From Candidatus Methanoperedens sp. (GTDB taxonomy: Archaea > Halobacteriota > Methanosarcinia > Methanosarcinales > Methanoperedenaceae), in assembly GCA_026552955.1 (NCBI GenBank), contig JAPMTS010000003.1, forward strand, positions 129,237 to 193,236: a DNA stretch of 64,000 nucleotides. The letters are read 5' to 3'. How positions within the stretch are numbered: the first letter of the stretch is position 1; every line of letters starts with the position of its first letter. Of this stretch, positions 53,801 through 63,604 are shown one piece after another. The notes beneath the pieces were generated by a model. That model worked only from the letters and a program-made list of their open reading frames with translations, searched no databases and was not told the DNA's origin. Made by a program: the position numbers and the translations under genes.

Positions 53801-54826
53801 TTAAAATGGTGTCATTTCAACTATTATCCCGTTTTTCATGGGATATCTTTCTATAACTGACACCTTACATCCTATTTGTTTCAATTCGACCGCAAGGTCC
53901 CGGGCTATCCACCAGGCTGTATTGACAATACCACCTTTATATTCAAACATTTCCTCCTGTGCTCCTGCCTCTTGAAGGAGAGTCACGCAGTCTCCTTCAA
54001 TAACACCGTAGACGAGGGTCCCGTCGTCTGTGACCTCATCAAAATACCGGGCGGATTTTTTGGCCATGCGTTTTAATCTTTCCCGAAGCTGCACTGCATC
54101 TTTGAATCTTGAAGAACAAAAATGCAGCTTCCCATAATCCAGGGAACTTGCTCCTTGTTTGCTTCCTGAAGCTGCACAGGAAGTATCATCAACGGGCACA
54201 TATCCCTGTTTCTTAAGTTCGGCAAAATTTGTTTCCGAAAATTCAAGTTCATTCAGGTTCAGGAATCCATCGACTTCCTTCAATAATGATATTACTCCAT
54301 TAAAATCATTTGAAATTGCCGGGATCTCAATCCCTGTGCAAATACCCAGTTTCTTTGCTTCCTTTATCGAAATACTGTAATATGTCCGCCCGATATTTGG
54401 AAGCATGTTCCGGGGGGGATGAAACCTTATTTCATCAAGACCTGCCTTCCTTAAGGATTCAAGTAGCCCCCTGTTCGGGGCAAGAGCCGTATATAAATGA
54501 ATATGATGCATTTTCCCGAATGTATTTTTCAGGAGCTTTATATAACGAATCACCCGCTCAAGTCTTAAGAGCGGTTCACCCCCGGTAATGCCTGTACCCA
54601 GGGCATCCATTGAAATGGCTTCTTCTATAAGGTCTTCATCTCTCTTAACAGGTCTTTCATTTGCATATATTATATCTTTCTCACGCCTTTCATTTGAAAC
54701 AGGACAGTAAAAACAATTCTTTCCGCATACACCAGTAACGAAAAGAACCATTTTGGCTCCTTCATAACACAAGCGGCATCCTTCGGGAAGGAAATTGAAA
54801 AAAGAACCGCTGTTATCTTTTTCCAT
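53801..54826 (-). CDS. Radical SAM protein (COG2108-like)
   Basis: 341 aa. The 4Fe-4S cluster motif is VCGKNCFYCPVS (C-x3-C-x2-C), and CRLCYEG precedes it. The SAM contact GTGITGGEPLLR follows. The fold continues as a partial TIM barrel, and the C-terminus adds a region with Cys-Ala-Ala and HFCSS that could bind a second metal. Substrate unknown. It is immediately downstream of the prenyl synthase gene (3-base gap), suggesting co-transcription. Confidence 0.8.
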   Translation of the reverse strand: MEKDNSGSFFNFLPEGCRLCYEGAKMVLFVTGVCGKNCFYCPVSNERREKDIIYANERPVKRDEDLIEEAISMDALGTGITGGEPLLRLERVIRYIKLLKNTFGKMHHIHLYTALAPNRGLLESLRKAGLDEIRFHPPRNMLPNIGRTYYSISIKEAKKLGICTGIEIPAISNDFNGVISLLKEVDGFLNLNELEFSETNFAELKKQGYVPVDDTSCAASGSKQGASSLDYGKLHFCSSRFKDAVQLRERLKRMAKKSARYFDEVTDDGTLVYGVIEGDCVTLLQEAGAQEEMFEYKGGIVNTAWWIARDLAVELKQIGCKVSVIERYPMKNGIIVEMTPF

Positions 54827-54829
54827 GTG

Positions 54830-55744
54830 TTATTTAGTTCGGGTTATTATATATTCACCCAATTCATTAAGTTTTGTTTTTGCGTAACTGTCATCAAGAT
54901 TTTTGATGTGGCTTTTTGCAATATCGAACTCTTCAATTGCCACATTTTTAGCATTTTCTATGGAATCAGAAACAAGATGCATGAGTTCTCCATTATTGCA
55001 TTTCATCATTCTTTCTATTGAGATGCCTGAATTCATGGCATCAAGAAGTACAATGGATGGCCGTCCCATAAAAAGGTCTTTCTTTACAGGCTTACCTAAG
55101 TCATCTTCTTTTGAAATGCAATCCAGTATGTCATCGCGTATCTGGAAGGCAAGACCTATGTGATTTCCGAATTCCTTAAGATCATGTATCTGTGACATGT
55201 CCCCTCCTCCAACAAGAGCACCTACTTCGGCAGCTGAACTGAAAAGTGAACCGGTTTTCCTGAAAGCAAGGTCAAGATAGCTTTTCTTGTCTTTTGCAAA
55301 TTCTACAAGTTCCATTGCTTCGCCTTCACCCATATAGAACAGTGAGTCTGCAATGGCATGGATAAGCCTGGGGTCACGAGCCGCGATCCTGAGTGAAAGT
55401 GCTGCGAGGATCTGTACCGTGAGTAAAGCCATATCAGTGCCCCATAGGGTATGGACAGTGGATCTGCCACGTCTTTTTTCCGATTTGTCTATCACATCAT
55501 CAAGCACGAGCGATGAAGAATGTATTAATTCAATGGAAGCTGCTGCAAAGCAGGCTTTATCGGCTGTCCCGCCAACAGCCTCACTGGCAAGTGTCACAAG
55601 AGCCGGTCTTATGCGTTTTCCTTTTGATAATATGGCATAACTGACAGCTGCGGCGAGTTCCGGAGGTTTGATATCCATAAGCAGGTTTGGCATTTCTCCA
55701 TCCACCAAACATGCACGCTGTGCCAAAAGTTGCTCTATGTCCAT
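54830..55744 (-). CDS. idsA: Polyprenyl (geranylgeranyl) diphosphate synthase
   Basis: 304 aa. First Asp-rich motif DDVIDKSEKRRG (82-93) and second region QIRDDILD (near 205) are those of trans-prenyltransferases; KGKRIRPALV is the diphosphate-binding segment. It makes the C15/C20 chains of archaeal membrane lipids. The DDxxD context without a bulky pair just before it is ambiguous for chain length, so GGPP is inferred from the archaeal setting. A UbiA-type prenyltransferase is encoded at 40.3 kb. Confidence 0.9.
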   Translation of the reverse strand: MDIEQLLAQRACLVDGEMPNLLMDIKPPELAAAVSYAILSKGKRIRPALVTLASEAVGGTADKACFAAASIELIHSSSLVLDDVIDKSEKRRGRSTVHTLWGTDMALLTVQILAALSLRIAARDPRLIHAIADSLFYMGEGEAMELVEFAKDKKSYLDLAFRKTGSLFSSAAEVGALVGGGDMSQIHDLKEFGNHIGLAFQIRDDILDCISKEDDLGKPVKKDLFMGRPSIVLLDAMNSGISIERMMKCNNGELMHLVSDSIENAKNVAIEEFDIAKSHIKNLDDSYAKTKLNELGEYIITRTK

Positions 55745-55879
55745 TATTCACACCCATAACCTGAATACTTGAAAAATATTCCTATTTAATAGCATATTCA
55801 ATCACTATTTATACTAATCATAAATAGATTTTATCTTTTATTTCTGTGAATCTTATTGATTTATAATTATACTTGTTCA

Positions 55880-57037
55880 TCATATATCCAGTTTAAGCAT
55901 TCTTTCAACAGCTTCATTGATCCTATCCACCGACTGCGTAAGAGCGAATCGGACATACCCTTCTCCATATTCTCCGAATCCGATTCCAGGAGTGGCCACT
56001 ATTCCTGCTTTTTCCAGAAGCATCTTTGAAAAATCCCAAGCCGGGCCGTTCACATGTGCCCATATATAGAAAGTAGCTTTGGGCGGTTTTACTTCAAGCC
56101 CCAGTTCTCTGAGCCCGATAAGAAGAGCATCGCGTCTTTCTTTATATATTTTATTCATATCGCGAACACAATCCTGGGGCCCGGACAGCGCCGCAATTCC
56201 CGCTTCCTGTATAGATTCAAATGCGCCTGAATCCACATTCGTTTTTACTTTTCCAAGACCTTCCAGTATATCACGGTTACCTGCGGCAAAACCCAGTCTC
56301 CAGCCGGTCATATTATATGTTTTTGAGAGGGAATGCATCTCAATGCCTACATCTTGTGCCCCCCTGGCATTCAGGAAACTGGGCGCTTTGTAGCCATCGT
56401 AGGTCATCTCCGAATAGGCGTTATCGTGTATGACTATGATCTCATTTTCATTGGCATAATCCACAACTTCCTCAAAGAATTTAATGGTTGCAGTTGCAGA
56501 TGTGGGATTATTGGGATAATTCAAAAACATGATCTTTGCCTTCCTGGCGATATCCTCAGGTATTGCATCAAGGTCGGGAAGGAATTCATTCCGCGCAAGG
56601 AGAGGCATCTTAAAAGGCGCAGCGCTTGCAAGGATCGACCCGATATTATAGACAGGATATCCCGGATCGGGAACTAAAGATACATCCCCCGGATTCAGGA
56701 AGGCAAGCGGTATATGCGCGATTCCTTCCTTTGAACCGATCAGTGTAAGAACTTCATACTCAGGATCCAGGTCAACATTCATTGTTTTCCTGTACCAGTC
56801 AGCTGCTGCCTTCCTGAAAGACGGCATGCCTTCATATGATGGATATTTATGCCTGTCCGGATTATCCAGGGATTTTTTCATCGCTTCCACGATATGGGGC
56901 GGTGTAGGCATATCCGGATCGCCTATTCCCAGGTTGATGACGTCAACGCCCTTCTCAATGATCCGTGCTTTTGCTTTATCGATAGCAGCAAATAAATAAG
57001 GAGGTAATGAATTGATCCTGTCAGCGTACATTATCAT
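55880..57037 (-). CDS. dapL: LL-diaminopimelate aminotransferase
   Basis: 385 aa fold-type I PLP enzyme. [52 protein letters not shown] and the PLP lysine in [16 protein letters not shown]. The last motif and overall sequence fit DapL, which converts tetrahydrodipicolinate directly to LL-diaminopimelate in lysine synthesis of methanogens. ATGs at 57037 and 57031 are both possible; neither has a clear ribosome-binding site. Confidence 0.85.
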   Translation of the reverse strand: MIMYADRINSLPPYLFAAIDKAKARIIEKGVDVINLGIGDPDMPTPPHIVEAMKKSLDNPDRHKYPSYEGMPSFRKAAADWYRKTMNVDLDPEYEVLTLIGSKEGIAHIPLAFLNPGDVSLVPDPGYPVYNIGSILASAAPFKMPLLARNEFLPDLDAIPEDIARKAKIMFLNYPNNPTSATATIKFFEEVVDYANENEIIVIHDNAYSEMTYDGYKAPSFLNARGAQDVGIEMHSLSKTYNMTGWRLGFAAGNRDILEGLGKVKTNVDSGAFESIQEAGIAALSGPQDCVRDMNKIYKERRDALLIGLRELGLEVKPPKATFYIWAHVNGPAWDFSKMLLEKAGIVATPGIGFGEYGEGYVRFALTQSVDRINEAVERMLKLDI

Positions 57038-57326
57038 AGGGGCGTTTTGATGTTTTTATTGTATATAAGATATGAGTTTTAATTTTTGAGACTTTTTAAA
57101 TTAATATAAAGAAATGGTTCATCATAAGGAAAACCAACCGAAGAGTTCACCCATAGCACAGAACACTAACGCTTTTCTCTGTGTAATCTCTGTATGGTTT
57201 ATCAAACCAGAATATACTAAAAAACTCCTATTTTGTTATGAGAGCAAAACGAAGGATTTTTATTCCTTATTGGATTAATTCATCTTGAATAACGTTTTAT
57301 TCGATTTAGGATGAAGAGGATTTAAC

Positions 57327-58541
57327 ATGAAGAATGGTGGAATTAAGAATAAAATAATGATAGGATCGATGATAACATTTGTAATTATCATAAATATTCT
57401 TATTGTTGGGGCCTCCAACAATACGGTTTTGTATCCGGGGAATAGTTTTGTCGATCCTTCCGTTAGTATAGATGTAAATGATTTTTCTATTGGTTCTGAA
57501 AGTTATGTTGGACCATTCACTTCGTTCACAGGAGAATATGCCCATATCGGAAGCAATAGCGATTTCCAGGACGGCGTCAGTAATTCCGGGAATATAACAA
57601 TAAAAGACGATGCTGTGGTCGCCCATGGGGCCCATCTTGAAGGAGAGGTGGAGATCGGGAATTTCGCATTCATCGGATTTAACTCATTTATCAAAGATGC
57701 AAGAATCGGTGAAGGTGCCTATATAGGAATTGGAAGCAAGGTCACTGGCATTGATATACCTCCCGGCAAATCCGTACCGCAGGCATCAGTGGTCGACAGT
57801 ACAGATGACATTGAAAAGCTTGGACCTGTCACAAAAGAGCAGGAAGAATTCGTAGAAGAGGTCATAGACGTAAATAGAGCCCTTGCAATAGGATACACCC
57901 GGTTGTTTGAGAAAAATGGGGCATCCGATTTTGGCAGTGTCGGTCCTAACGGTGATGGAGATATATTAATAGAAGGGAAGGATATTCTCGCACGAAGTGG
58001 AAATAACATGCCTGTTATTGGAGCATCTTCTACCATTGGATCAACGCGAATAATAGGAGATGTCTTCCTGGGTGAGAATAGTATTGTAGAGAATGGAACA
58101 TCCATAAGGGCTGATGAGGGGATCCCGATAAAAATTGGAAAAAATGCACAAATAGCTATGAACAATACATTCCATTCCCTGAATGATCAAGCGATCATTA
58201 TTGGAAATGATCTCAAATTGGGAAGTGATTCAGTATTGCATGGACCGCTTGTTCTTGGCGAGAAGGTAACCATAGGGAGCAGGGCCGTGGTCTTTAAATC
58301 CACGATCGGAAATAATGTGCAAATCGGCGACGATGCCATAGTTGTTGGCGTTAAAGTCCCTGATGGAACCGTGATACCATCGGGTTCTGTTGTCGAAACA
58401 CAAAAAGATGTGAGACTATTGAATCCCGCTGCTGCTCCGGGCACAAAATGGGTGTCAAATATGGACCTGTTCCTTGTATCTATGGTTCCGATCCTTCTTG
58501 GCCTTATGATGTCAGTGGTTTTGAGAAAAAAAGAACATTAA
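57327..58541 (+). CDS. Membrane-anchored tandem gamma-carbonic-anhydrase-like protein
   Basis: 404 aa. Signal anchor (about 9-28), two left-handed beta-helix domains (about 40-165 and 225-365), and a C-terminal membrane helix (about 381-400). Compared with Cam of Methanosarcina thermophila, domain 1 keeps the His117 position (VVAHGAH, His100) and the Gln75/Asp76 motif (FQDGV), but has Ser87 and Glu105 in place of His81 and His122. Domain 2 keeps Arg59/Asp61/Glu62 (RADEG) and His81/His122 (His283, His305), but has Ser300 in place of His117. Positions were aligned by eye. In Cam the zinc is held by His81/His122 of one subunit and His117 of the next, so the two domains are complementary. Extracytoplasmic location is inferred. 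Confidence 0.8.
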   Translation: MKNGGIKNKIMIGSMITFVIIINILIVGASNNTVLYPGNSFVDPSVSIDVNDFSIGSESYVGPFTSFTGEYAHIGSNSDFQDGVSNSGNITIKDDAVVAHGAHLEGEVEIGNFAFIGFNSFIKDARIGEGAYIGIGSKVTGIDIPPGKSVPQASVVDSTDDIEKLGPVTKEQEEFVEEVIDVNRALAIGYTRLFEKNGASDFGSVGPNGDGDILIEGKDILARSGNNMPVIGASSTIGSTRIIGDVFLGENSIVENGTSIRADEGIPIKIGKNAQIAMNNTFHSLNDQAIIIGNDLKLGSDSVLHGPLVLGEKVTIGSRAVVFKSTIGNNVQIGDDAIVVGVKVPDGTVIPSGSVVETQKDVRLLNPAAAPGTKWVSNMDLFLVSMVPILLGLMMSVVLRKKEH

Positions 58542-58554
58542 GAGGATAAAATTT

Positions 58555-58914
58555 TTAATCCTCTTCATCTTCTTCCTCTTCTTTTCCAGCATCAAGCAGC
58601 AGTTCGCCATATATCAATTTTTCAATTACCTGGGAAACAAAAAGTCGTTTATGGTATTTTTCGATATCTTCATTGAGGTGGAGCTGTGAATCGATCTGGA
58701 CCCTTAGCATTACGAACCTGAATTTTTCCGGATCCTCAATTTCAAGGGATTTTATATCTTCAAGAAAATAGGGTAGTTTATCCGGCTCATCTACCACTTC
58801 GGCGATGATCAGAATATTATTATGGATATTTTCGATATCCACATCTTTTTGTCCCGTAAGTAGTTCTAATGTCTTCAATGAATATTTCTTATCCTTAAAA
58901 AAGATTACATCCAT
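58555..58914 (-). CDS. Small acidic protein of unknown function
   Basis: 119 aa from the ATG at 58914 (MDVIFFKDKKYSL); three more codons upstream are possible. Mixed alpha/beta with VDIENIHNNILIIAEVVD and a C-terminal run of nine acidic residues. I do not recognise a family. It is convergent with the carbonic-anhydrase-like gene and divergent from trmI by 53 bases. Confidence 0.55.
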   Translation of the reverse strand: MDVIFFKDKKYSLKTLELLTGQKDVDIENIHNNILIIAEVVDEPDKLPYFLEDIKSLEIEDPEKFRFVMLRVQIDSQLHLNEDIEKYHKRLFVSQVIEKLIYGELLLDAGKEEEEDEED

Positions 58915-58967
58915 AATAACCATGTATTCTATATCTATTAAGTCCTATATTACCCCAGCGGAGAAAA

Positions 58968-59711
58968 ATGGACACACCGGTAATCTTAAAAATATTCCAT
59001 AAAGGAAAAATGAAAGAGTATTTTGTTAAGCCCGAGGGTGAAATGCACACAGACCTCGGGATAATAAGACTTGATGAGCTTACATCTAAAAACTTCGGAG
59101 ATAAAATAAGTTCCCACCTGGGAGCTGAATTTGTTATCCAGAAGCCACGGGCGCCTGATTTTTTTATTCATGCAAAACGTAGCGGAGCTCCAATGATGCC
59201 CAAGGATATAGGGGTAATTATTTCAAATACCGGCCTTTGTTCTTCGGATCATGTACTGGATGCAGGAACAGGTTCGGGAATACTTGCTATCTACCTGGGC
59301 CAAATAGCCGAAAAGGTTGTAACATATGAGGTGAGGGAGGAATTCTTAGAAATGGCACGTAATAATATTGCCCTCACAGGCATTTCACGTATTGAATGCC
59401 GGCATGGCGATATAGTCGAAGAGATCGGAAAATTGGATGAGAAATTTGATGTTATAACTCTTGATACTCTTGCAGCGGCCCGGGTCATTCCATATGTCCC
59501 TGGTGTTATTTTTCCCGGCGGTTTCCTTGTCACATATTCACCTTTTCTTGAACAGGCAAAGGAAATCAGGGAGGCCATTGGAAAAACGAATTTTATCGAG
59601 GTCAGGACCATTGAGACCCTGGAACGTGAGATTTCATTCACAGACCGGGGTACACGCCCCGCAACGGTAAGGGTAGGCCACACCGGATATATTACCATAG
59701 CAAGATATTGA
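58968..59711 (+). CDS. trmI: tRNA (adenine-N1)-methyltransferase
   Basis: 247 aa. The N-terminal TrmI beta domain (PEGEMHTDLGIIRLDEL; GAEFVIQKPRAPDFFIHAKR) precedes a Rossmann SAM domain with VLDAGTGSGILAIYLGQI, VTYEVREEF and VITLDTLAAARVI. Archaeal TrmI methylates A57/A58 in the T loop of tRNAs as a tetramer. TGYITIARY ends the protein as in the family. Confidence 0.93.
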   Translation: MDTPVILKIFHKGKMKEYFVKPEGEMHTDLGIIRLDELTSKNFGDKISSHLGAEFVIQKPRAPDFFIHAKRSGAPMMPKDIGVIISNTGLCSSDHVLDAGTGSGILAIYLGQIAEKVVTYEVREEFLEMARNNIALTGISRIECRHGDIVEEIGKLDEKFDVITLDTLAAARVIPYVPGVIFPGGFLVTYSPFLEQAKEIREAIGKTNFIEVRTIETLEREISFTDRGTRPATVRVGHTGYITIARY

Positions 59712-59833
59712 CTTTTTTTTATACTGTGGAGCAGAGAGTTCCTCCTTGTAGGGTGGTAGTTTACTATTGCTCACCTGCCAGCAGATATTTACGGAAACAA
59801 CAGAATAGTAAATCTTAATACCTATGTAATTGT

Positions 59834-60970
59834 TTGATGTGGATGATGAGATATGTCTTTTTCTGTTTATTCTTAATTTTGGGAGCAAATTTAGCATTTG
59901 CCGAGTCGATAATTACAGTTAATGTTAACGAAAGCACAGATGCTCTATGGACGATGGAAAAATATATCCACTTTACAAAGGAATCCGATTTTAGCGAATG
60001 GATAACGATGGATCAGAACTTGTCCAGATATCGAAATGTCCCTGAATATGAGGACATTATCAAATCATTTCAAAATTCCAGTGGAAATTTCTCCAACCGC
60101 TCAATGGAAGTTGAAAACTTTACGATTTCATACGATACAAAGAAAACAATTTCGGAAAGACTTGGAATAATCAGATATTCTTTCGTATGGAAGAATTTTT
60201 CTTATAACAATTACGGAAAGATCTATATAGGGGATGCCATCCCGGGCGGCGTACTATTCCTTTCAACTGATAATCAGCTAATAATCAGGATACCTGAAGG
60301 ATATAATGTTACAAATGTGACACCTGTTTTTGATAAACAGAATGGCAACCTTTTAATATGGGATGGGACCCTTTACGGTAATTTCAGTAATGGAGAACCA
60401 TTTGTTGAACTCACTCCAATAAATCAGACGATGATTGCAAGTCCGGGGAATTCATATGCTTCCTGGATTGCAAAATCGCCTGTCTTGCAAATAGTCCTGA
60501 TCTTCATTTCCATTATGGCGGTCGTGGCCTTTGTTAGATTATGGAAAAAGAAGCGTTCAGGAGATGTGTCCACAACAGATATGGTAACGCAGGTGCCAAG
60601 AGAGATGCTTCATGAAATCTCTGAAATCCCCGGGGCATGGACAAAAATCGTGCAATCAATCCAGAACGAATTTGGAGAGGAATCAATCGAAGAATTAGAG
60701 AAGGCCGCACGAGAACAAAGATTGAAAAATATAGGTATGCCGCTTTCTGAATTATCACACGAAGACCTGGAAGATGAAGAGATGATAAAGCAATTCCTTC
60801 TCAGGTCAGGGGGGCAGGCATATCAAACAGATATTGTCGAGCATAGCGGACTTTCAAAATCCAAGATCAGCATGGTTCTCTCAAAAATGAAGGATGACGG
60901 AATAATCATAAAGATAAGAAAAGGCAAAGAGAATCTCATAAGAATTGTTAAAGAGATCAATGAACCATAG
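59834..60970 (+). CDS. Membrane-bound winged-helix regulator with external sensor domain
   Basis: 378 aa. Signal peptide (about 1-24), an external beta-rich domain with several N-x-S/T sequons (about 25-215), a membrane helix (about 219-238), a linker that includes a helical segment, and a cytoplasmic winged helix at 315-372 (AYQTDIVEHSGLSKSKISMV; KMKDDGIIIKIRKGKENL). The last 60 residues are clearly homologous to those of the regulator at 46647, but the external domain differs. A TATA-like stretch is not obvious upstream. Targets unknown. Confidence 0.75.
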   Translation: MMWMMRYVFFCLFLILGANLAFAESIITVNVNESTDALWTMEKYIHFTKESDFSEWITMDQNLSRYRNVPEYEDIIKSFQNSSGNFSNRSMEVENFTISYDTKKTISERLGIIRYSFVWKNFSYNNYGKIYIGDAIPGGVLFLSTDNQLIIRIPEGYNVTNVTPVFDKQNGNLLIWDGTLYGNFSNGEPFVELTPINQTMIASPGNSYASWIAKSPVLQIVLIFISIMAVVAFVRLWKKKRSGDVSTTDMVTQVPREMLHEISEIPGAWTKIVQSIQNEFGEESIEELEKAAREQRLKNIGMPLSELSHEDLEDEEMIKQFLLRSGGQAYQTDIVEHSGLSKSKISMVLSKMKDDGIIIKIRKGKENLIRIVKEINEP

Positions 60971-60995
60971 GAACTTATGAAAATATTCTTTGCGA

Positions 60996-62468
60996 TCAAA
61001 AATCAAACAATGAGCTCTGTGCTTTGCTGTCTTTCTTGCTAGAAATCTCCGGTTCTATCTTTTCCGGTTCAGGGATTGGGATTTTCTGGTCCCTGGTTAC
61101 AAATCCCCCGAACAGTTCAACTTCGTGATCAATTTCATTTTCTACCAGGCACCTGGCTGTTTCATATATCTTTAGGATCTTTTTTGTGACAGACTTTGAT
61201 TCCATAAGGAAGGCAATTTCTTCGGGTTGAAGTCCCAATAAAGCAACGACTTTCGGAGCAATTTCATGATCTTTCATCAGGCTCCTGAAGAACACAAAGA
61301 GCTGGGAACGGGTATAATTCATTGAAACATGGCAATGCATTCCTATCTTTTTTGCGGTGGAATCTCTTACCAGCCTCATCCCTTTTGTTTGCCCGAGCTT
61401 TCTCCATAACGATGGCGGCTGGTATTTTACAAAACCGCTGCTGCGATGGGATCTTGCGACTATGATACCGGCTGTCATAAGTACTCCGGCATATCTCCAC
61501 ATATTGTAATTCTGTCTTCTTTTCACCCTTCCGAGAAAAACCGACGCTCTTCCAAGATAATGATATCCTTTTGCAAGATCAGTTGGGGCTGTATATTCCA
61601 GCGAGAGATTCTCATCCATCCATTGTATCAGGTCATCCGGATTCTCATCAAGATTCAGGGATGCATCATGAGCCTCACGAATATGTGTGCTTTTGAAGAT
61701 CTTTGTAAGGAACTTGAAGATATTTTCCTTGCTATCCCTTTCACCGGTAATTATATCCGCAATTTGGATTGAAGTCTTGCCCTGTGCTATAGCCTGGAGG
61801 TCATTTATCGCACTTCGAAGATCCCCGTTCGCATTCACGGCAATTTTTTCAATAACGCCAGGGTCACATTTTATTCCTTCAGATTCAACAATTTTCTTTA
61901 GTACCGGGATCATTGAGCGTGACATCACAGAATTAAATTGAATCGGTTTACAGGCAGTTCTAAGTCCGGTTGACATATCATAGAGTTCATTTGCTATAAG
62001 AATTATAGGCTGGCCTGTATTTTTTATGATTTCTGCAATTGCCCGTTCGCCTCCGCGATCGGCCGTGCCGTGGATATTATCAGCCTCATCCATTATGATA
62101 AGCCGTTTTATCCCGCTTCCTTCAAGCGTGCCCAGTCGGGAAGCAGAGCCTGCGACTTTGTCAATGATATCTGCTGTGCGCTGGTCGCTTGCATTGAGTT
62201 CTATGACCTCCCATGCCATATCCCTGGCAAGAGCATGAGCTGTTGTAGTCTTCCCTGTTCCTGCCCTTCCATATAACACAACCGCCCTGTTCTGGGGTAT
62301 TCCATGCATCCAGGACTTCGCCCAGATTTTGAGGTCCTCAAGTGCCTTATTATGGCCTGCAACTGCGGATAATGTCTGCGGGCGGTATTTTTCGGTCCAT
62401 TGAAGTTCAGATCGATTAATTCTTGATCCCGCTACGTTAAGATTGGGTTCTTGATGTTGATAATTCAT
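60996..62468 (-). CDS. rfcL: Replication factor C large subunit
   Basis: 490 aa. AAA+ clamp-loader subunit: Walker A YGRAGTGKTTTAH (about 66-78), Walker B IIMDEADNIHG, and the C-terminal collar domain. The last residues QSSLFDF form a PIP box (Q-x-x-hydrophobic-x-x-aromatic) for PCNA. The small subunit gene is not in the window. It loads the sliding clamp during replication. Confidence 0.95.
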   Translation of the reverse strand: MNYQHQEPNLNVAGSRINRSELQWTEKYRPQTLSAVAGHNKALEDLKIWAKSWMHGIPQNRAVVLYGRAGTGKTTTAHALARDMAWEVIELNASDQRTADIIDKVAGSASRLGTLEGSGIKRLIIMDEADNIHGTADRGGERAIAEIIKNTGQPIILIANELYDMSTGLRTACKPIQFNSVMSRSMIPVLKKIVESEGIKCDPGVIEKIAVNANGDLRSAINDLQAIAQGKTSIQIADIITGERDSKENIFKFLTKIFKSTHIREAHDASLNLDENPDDLIQWMDENLSLEYTAPTDLAKGYHYLGRASVFLGRVKRRQNYNMWRYAGVLMTAGIIVARSHRSSGFVKYQPPSLWRKLGQTKGMRLVRDSTAKKIGMHCHVSMNYTRSQLFVFFRSLMKDHEIAPKVVALLGLQPEEIAFLMESKSVTKKILKIYETARCLVENEIDHEVELFGGFVTRDQKIPIPEPEKIEPEISSKKDSKAQSSLFDF

Positions 62469-62518
62469 TATTAAATACTATATCATTATATTGCTTAGAT
62501 ACATATAAATTCATCAGA

Positions 62519-63604
62519 ATGAGACTAAATATTATTCAGCTTCTTATTAATTCTTCTATAATGATGTCCAATCTATTTATCCCTATTTTTGCCAGTGAAT
62601 TGCATGCAACAGGGACACAAATTGGGATAATAGGAGCCTGTTATGGGGGGGCGCTTTTCGTTTCAACGTATATATTCAGCAGGGCAGCTGATAGTTATCC
62701 CCCAAAGACACTTTTATTAATAGGGTTCTTAAGTTCATCAATAACATTTTTCATCCAGATTTTTGCGCACGACCCGATCAGTCTTGCCATAATCCGGGCT
62801 CTTGCAGGATTTAGTGTGGGTATTTATCCTGCAGTGCTGATCCTGTACGTTTACAATCTGAAACAGAGCATCGGGAAATTCAGTTCCTTCATGCCGCTTG
62901 GCTGGGCAATTGGCAACCTGGTGGCCGGTATAATAGCCGTATACTATCAGATATTTGCGGTTGCTTCTTTTTTATTTGCAGTATCTTTTCTTTTAACATT
63001 GAAACTTCCTTCTACCGAAGCTGGCACAAAAAAGAAAACGAACTTTTTCTCATTTGAACTCCTGAAAAAAAATATTAATATTTATTTTCCATTTTTCTTA
63101 CGCCAGATAGGGGCAAATAGCGTATGGGTGATTTTCCCTTTATATCTGGCCAGCCTTGATGCCAATAAATTATGGATCGGAATAATATATATGTTAAATC
63201 CTGCCCTTCAATTTATTATAATGAGGGGGCTTGACAAATATGAAAACAGGTTTCTGATCCATACCGGAGATATTCTTTCGGCGGCAGCTTTTATAGCATT
63301 GATACCACTAACGATCTTTTACCAGGCAATTCCTGGCCTTGTACTTATCGCTTTTTCATATTCGTTCCTATATGTAGGCTCAATTAATGAACTCATAAAG
63401 AAAAACGAAGAAAAAGGAGCAGCTGCCGGATTGCTTAATTCTTCAATAGCGCTGGCCTCGATCATAGGTTCATTCTCAGGCGGTATTATCTTTGAATATT
63501 ATGGTTTCAGGGCTGTTATGGCAACGGGTTCATTTTTTGCAGTACTTGGTTATGCATTCATGTTATTGGCCGATAGGCCTCGCATACCCCAAAAAAGTTC
63601 CTGA
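62519..63604 (+). CDS. Major facilitator superfamily transporter
   Basis: 361 aa with about eleven hydrophobic helices. Motif-A-like [18 protein letters not shown] lies between helices 2 and 3, and [16 protein letters not shown] and [13 protein letters not shown] are typical MFS helices. Substrate unknown; the substrate-binding residues do not match a known class. It overlaps the convergent guaA subunit gene by 47 bases. Confidence 0.8.
   Translation: MRLNIIQLLINSSIMMSNLFIPIFASELHATGTQIGIIGACYGGALFVSTYIFSRAADSYPPKTLLLIGFLSSSITFFIQIFAHDPISLAIIRALAGFSVGIYPAVLILYVYNLKQSIGKFSSFMPLGWAIGNLVAGIIAVYYQIFAVASFLFAVSFLLTLKLPSTEAGTKKKTNFFSFELLKKNINIYFPFFLRQIGANSVWVIFPLYLASLDANKLWIGIIYMLNPALQFIIMRGLDKYENRFLIHTGDILSAAAFIALIPLTIFYQAIPGLVLIAFSYSFLYVGSINELIKKNEEKGAAAGLLNSSIALASIIGSFSGGIIFEYYGFRAVMATGSFFAVLGYAFMLLADRPRIPQKSS

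Noticed and set aside
57038-57326. Possible gene or relic between dapL and the carbonic-anhydrase-like gene
   Set aside because: I found no protein-like frame on either strand; it is probably just two promoters.
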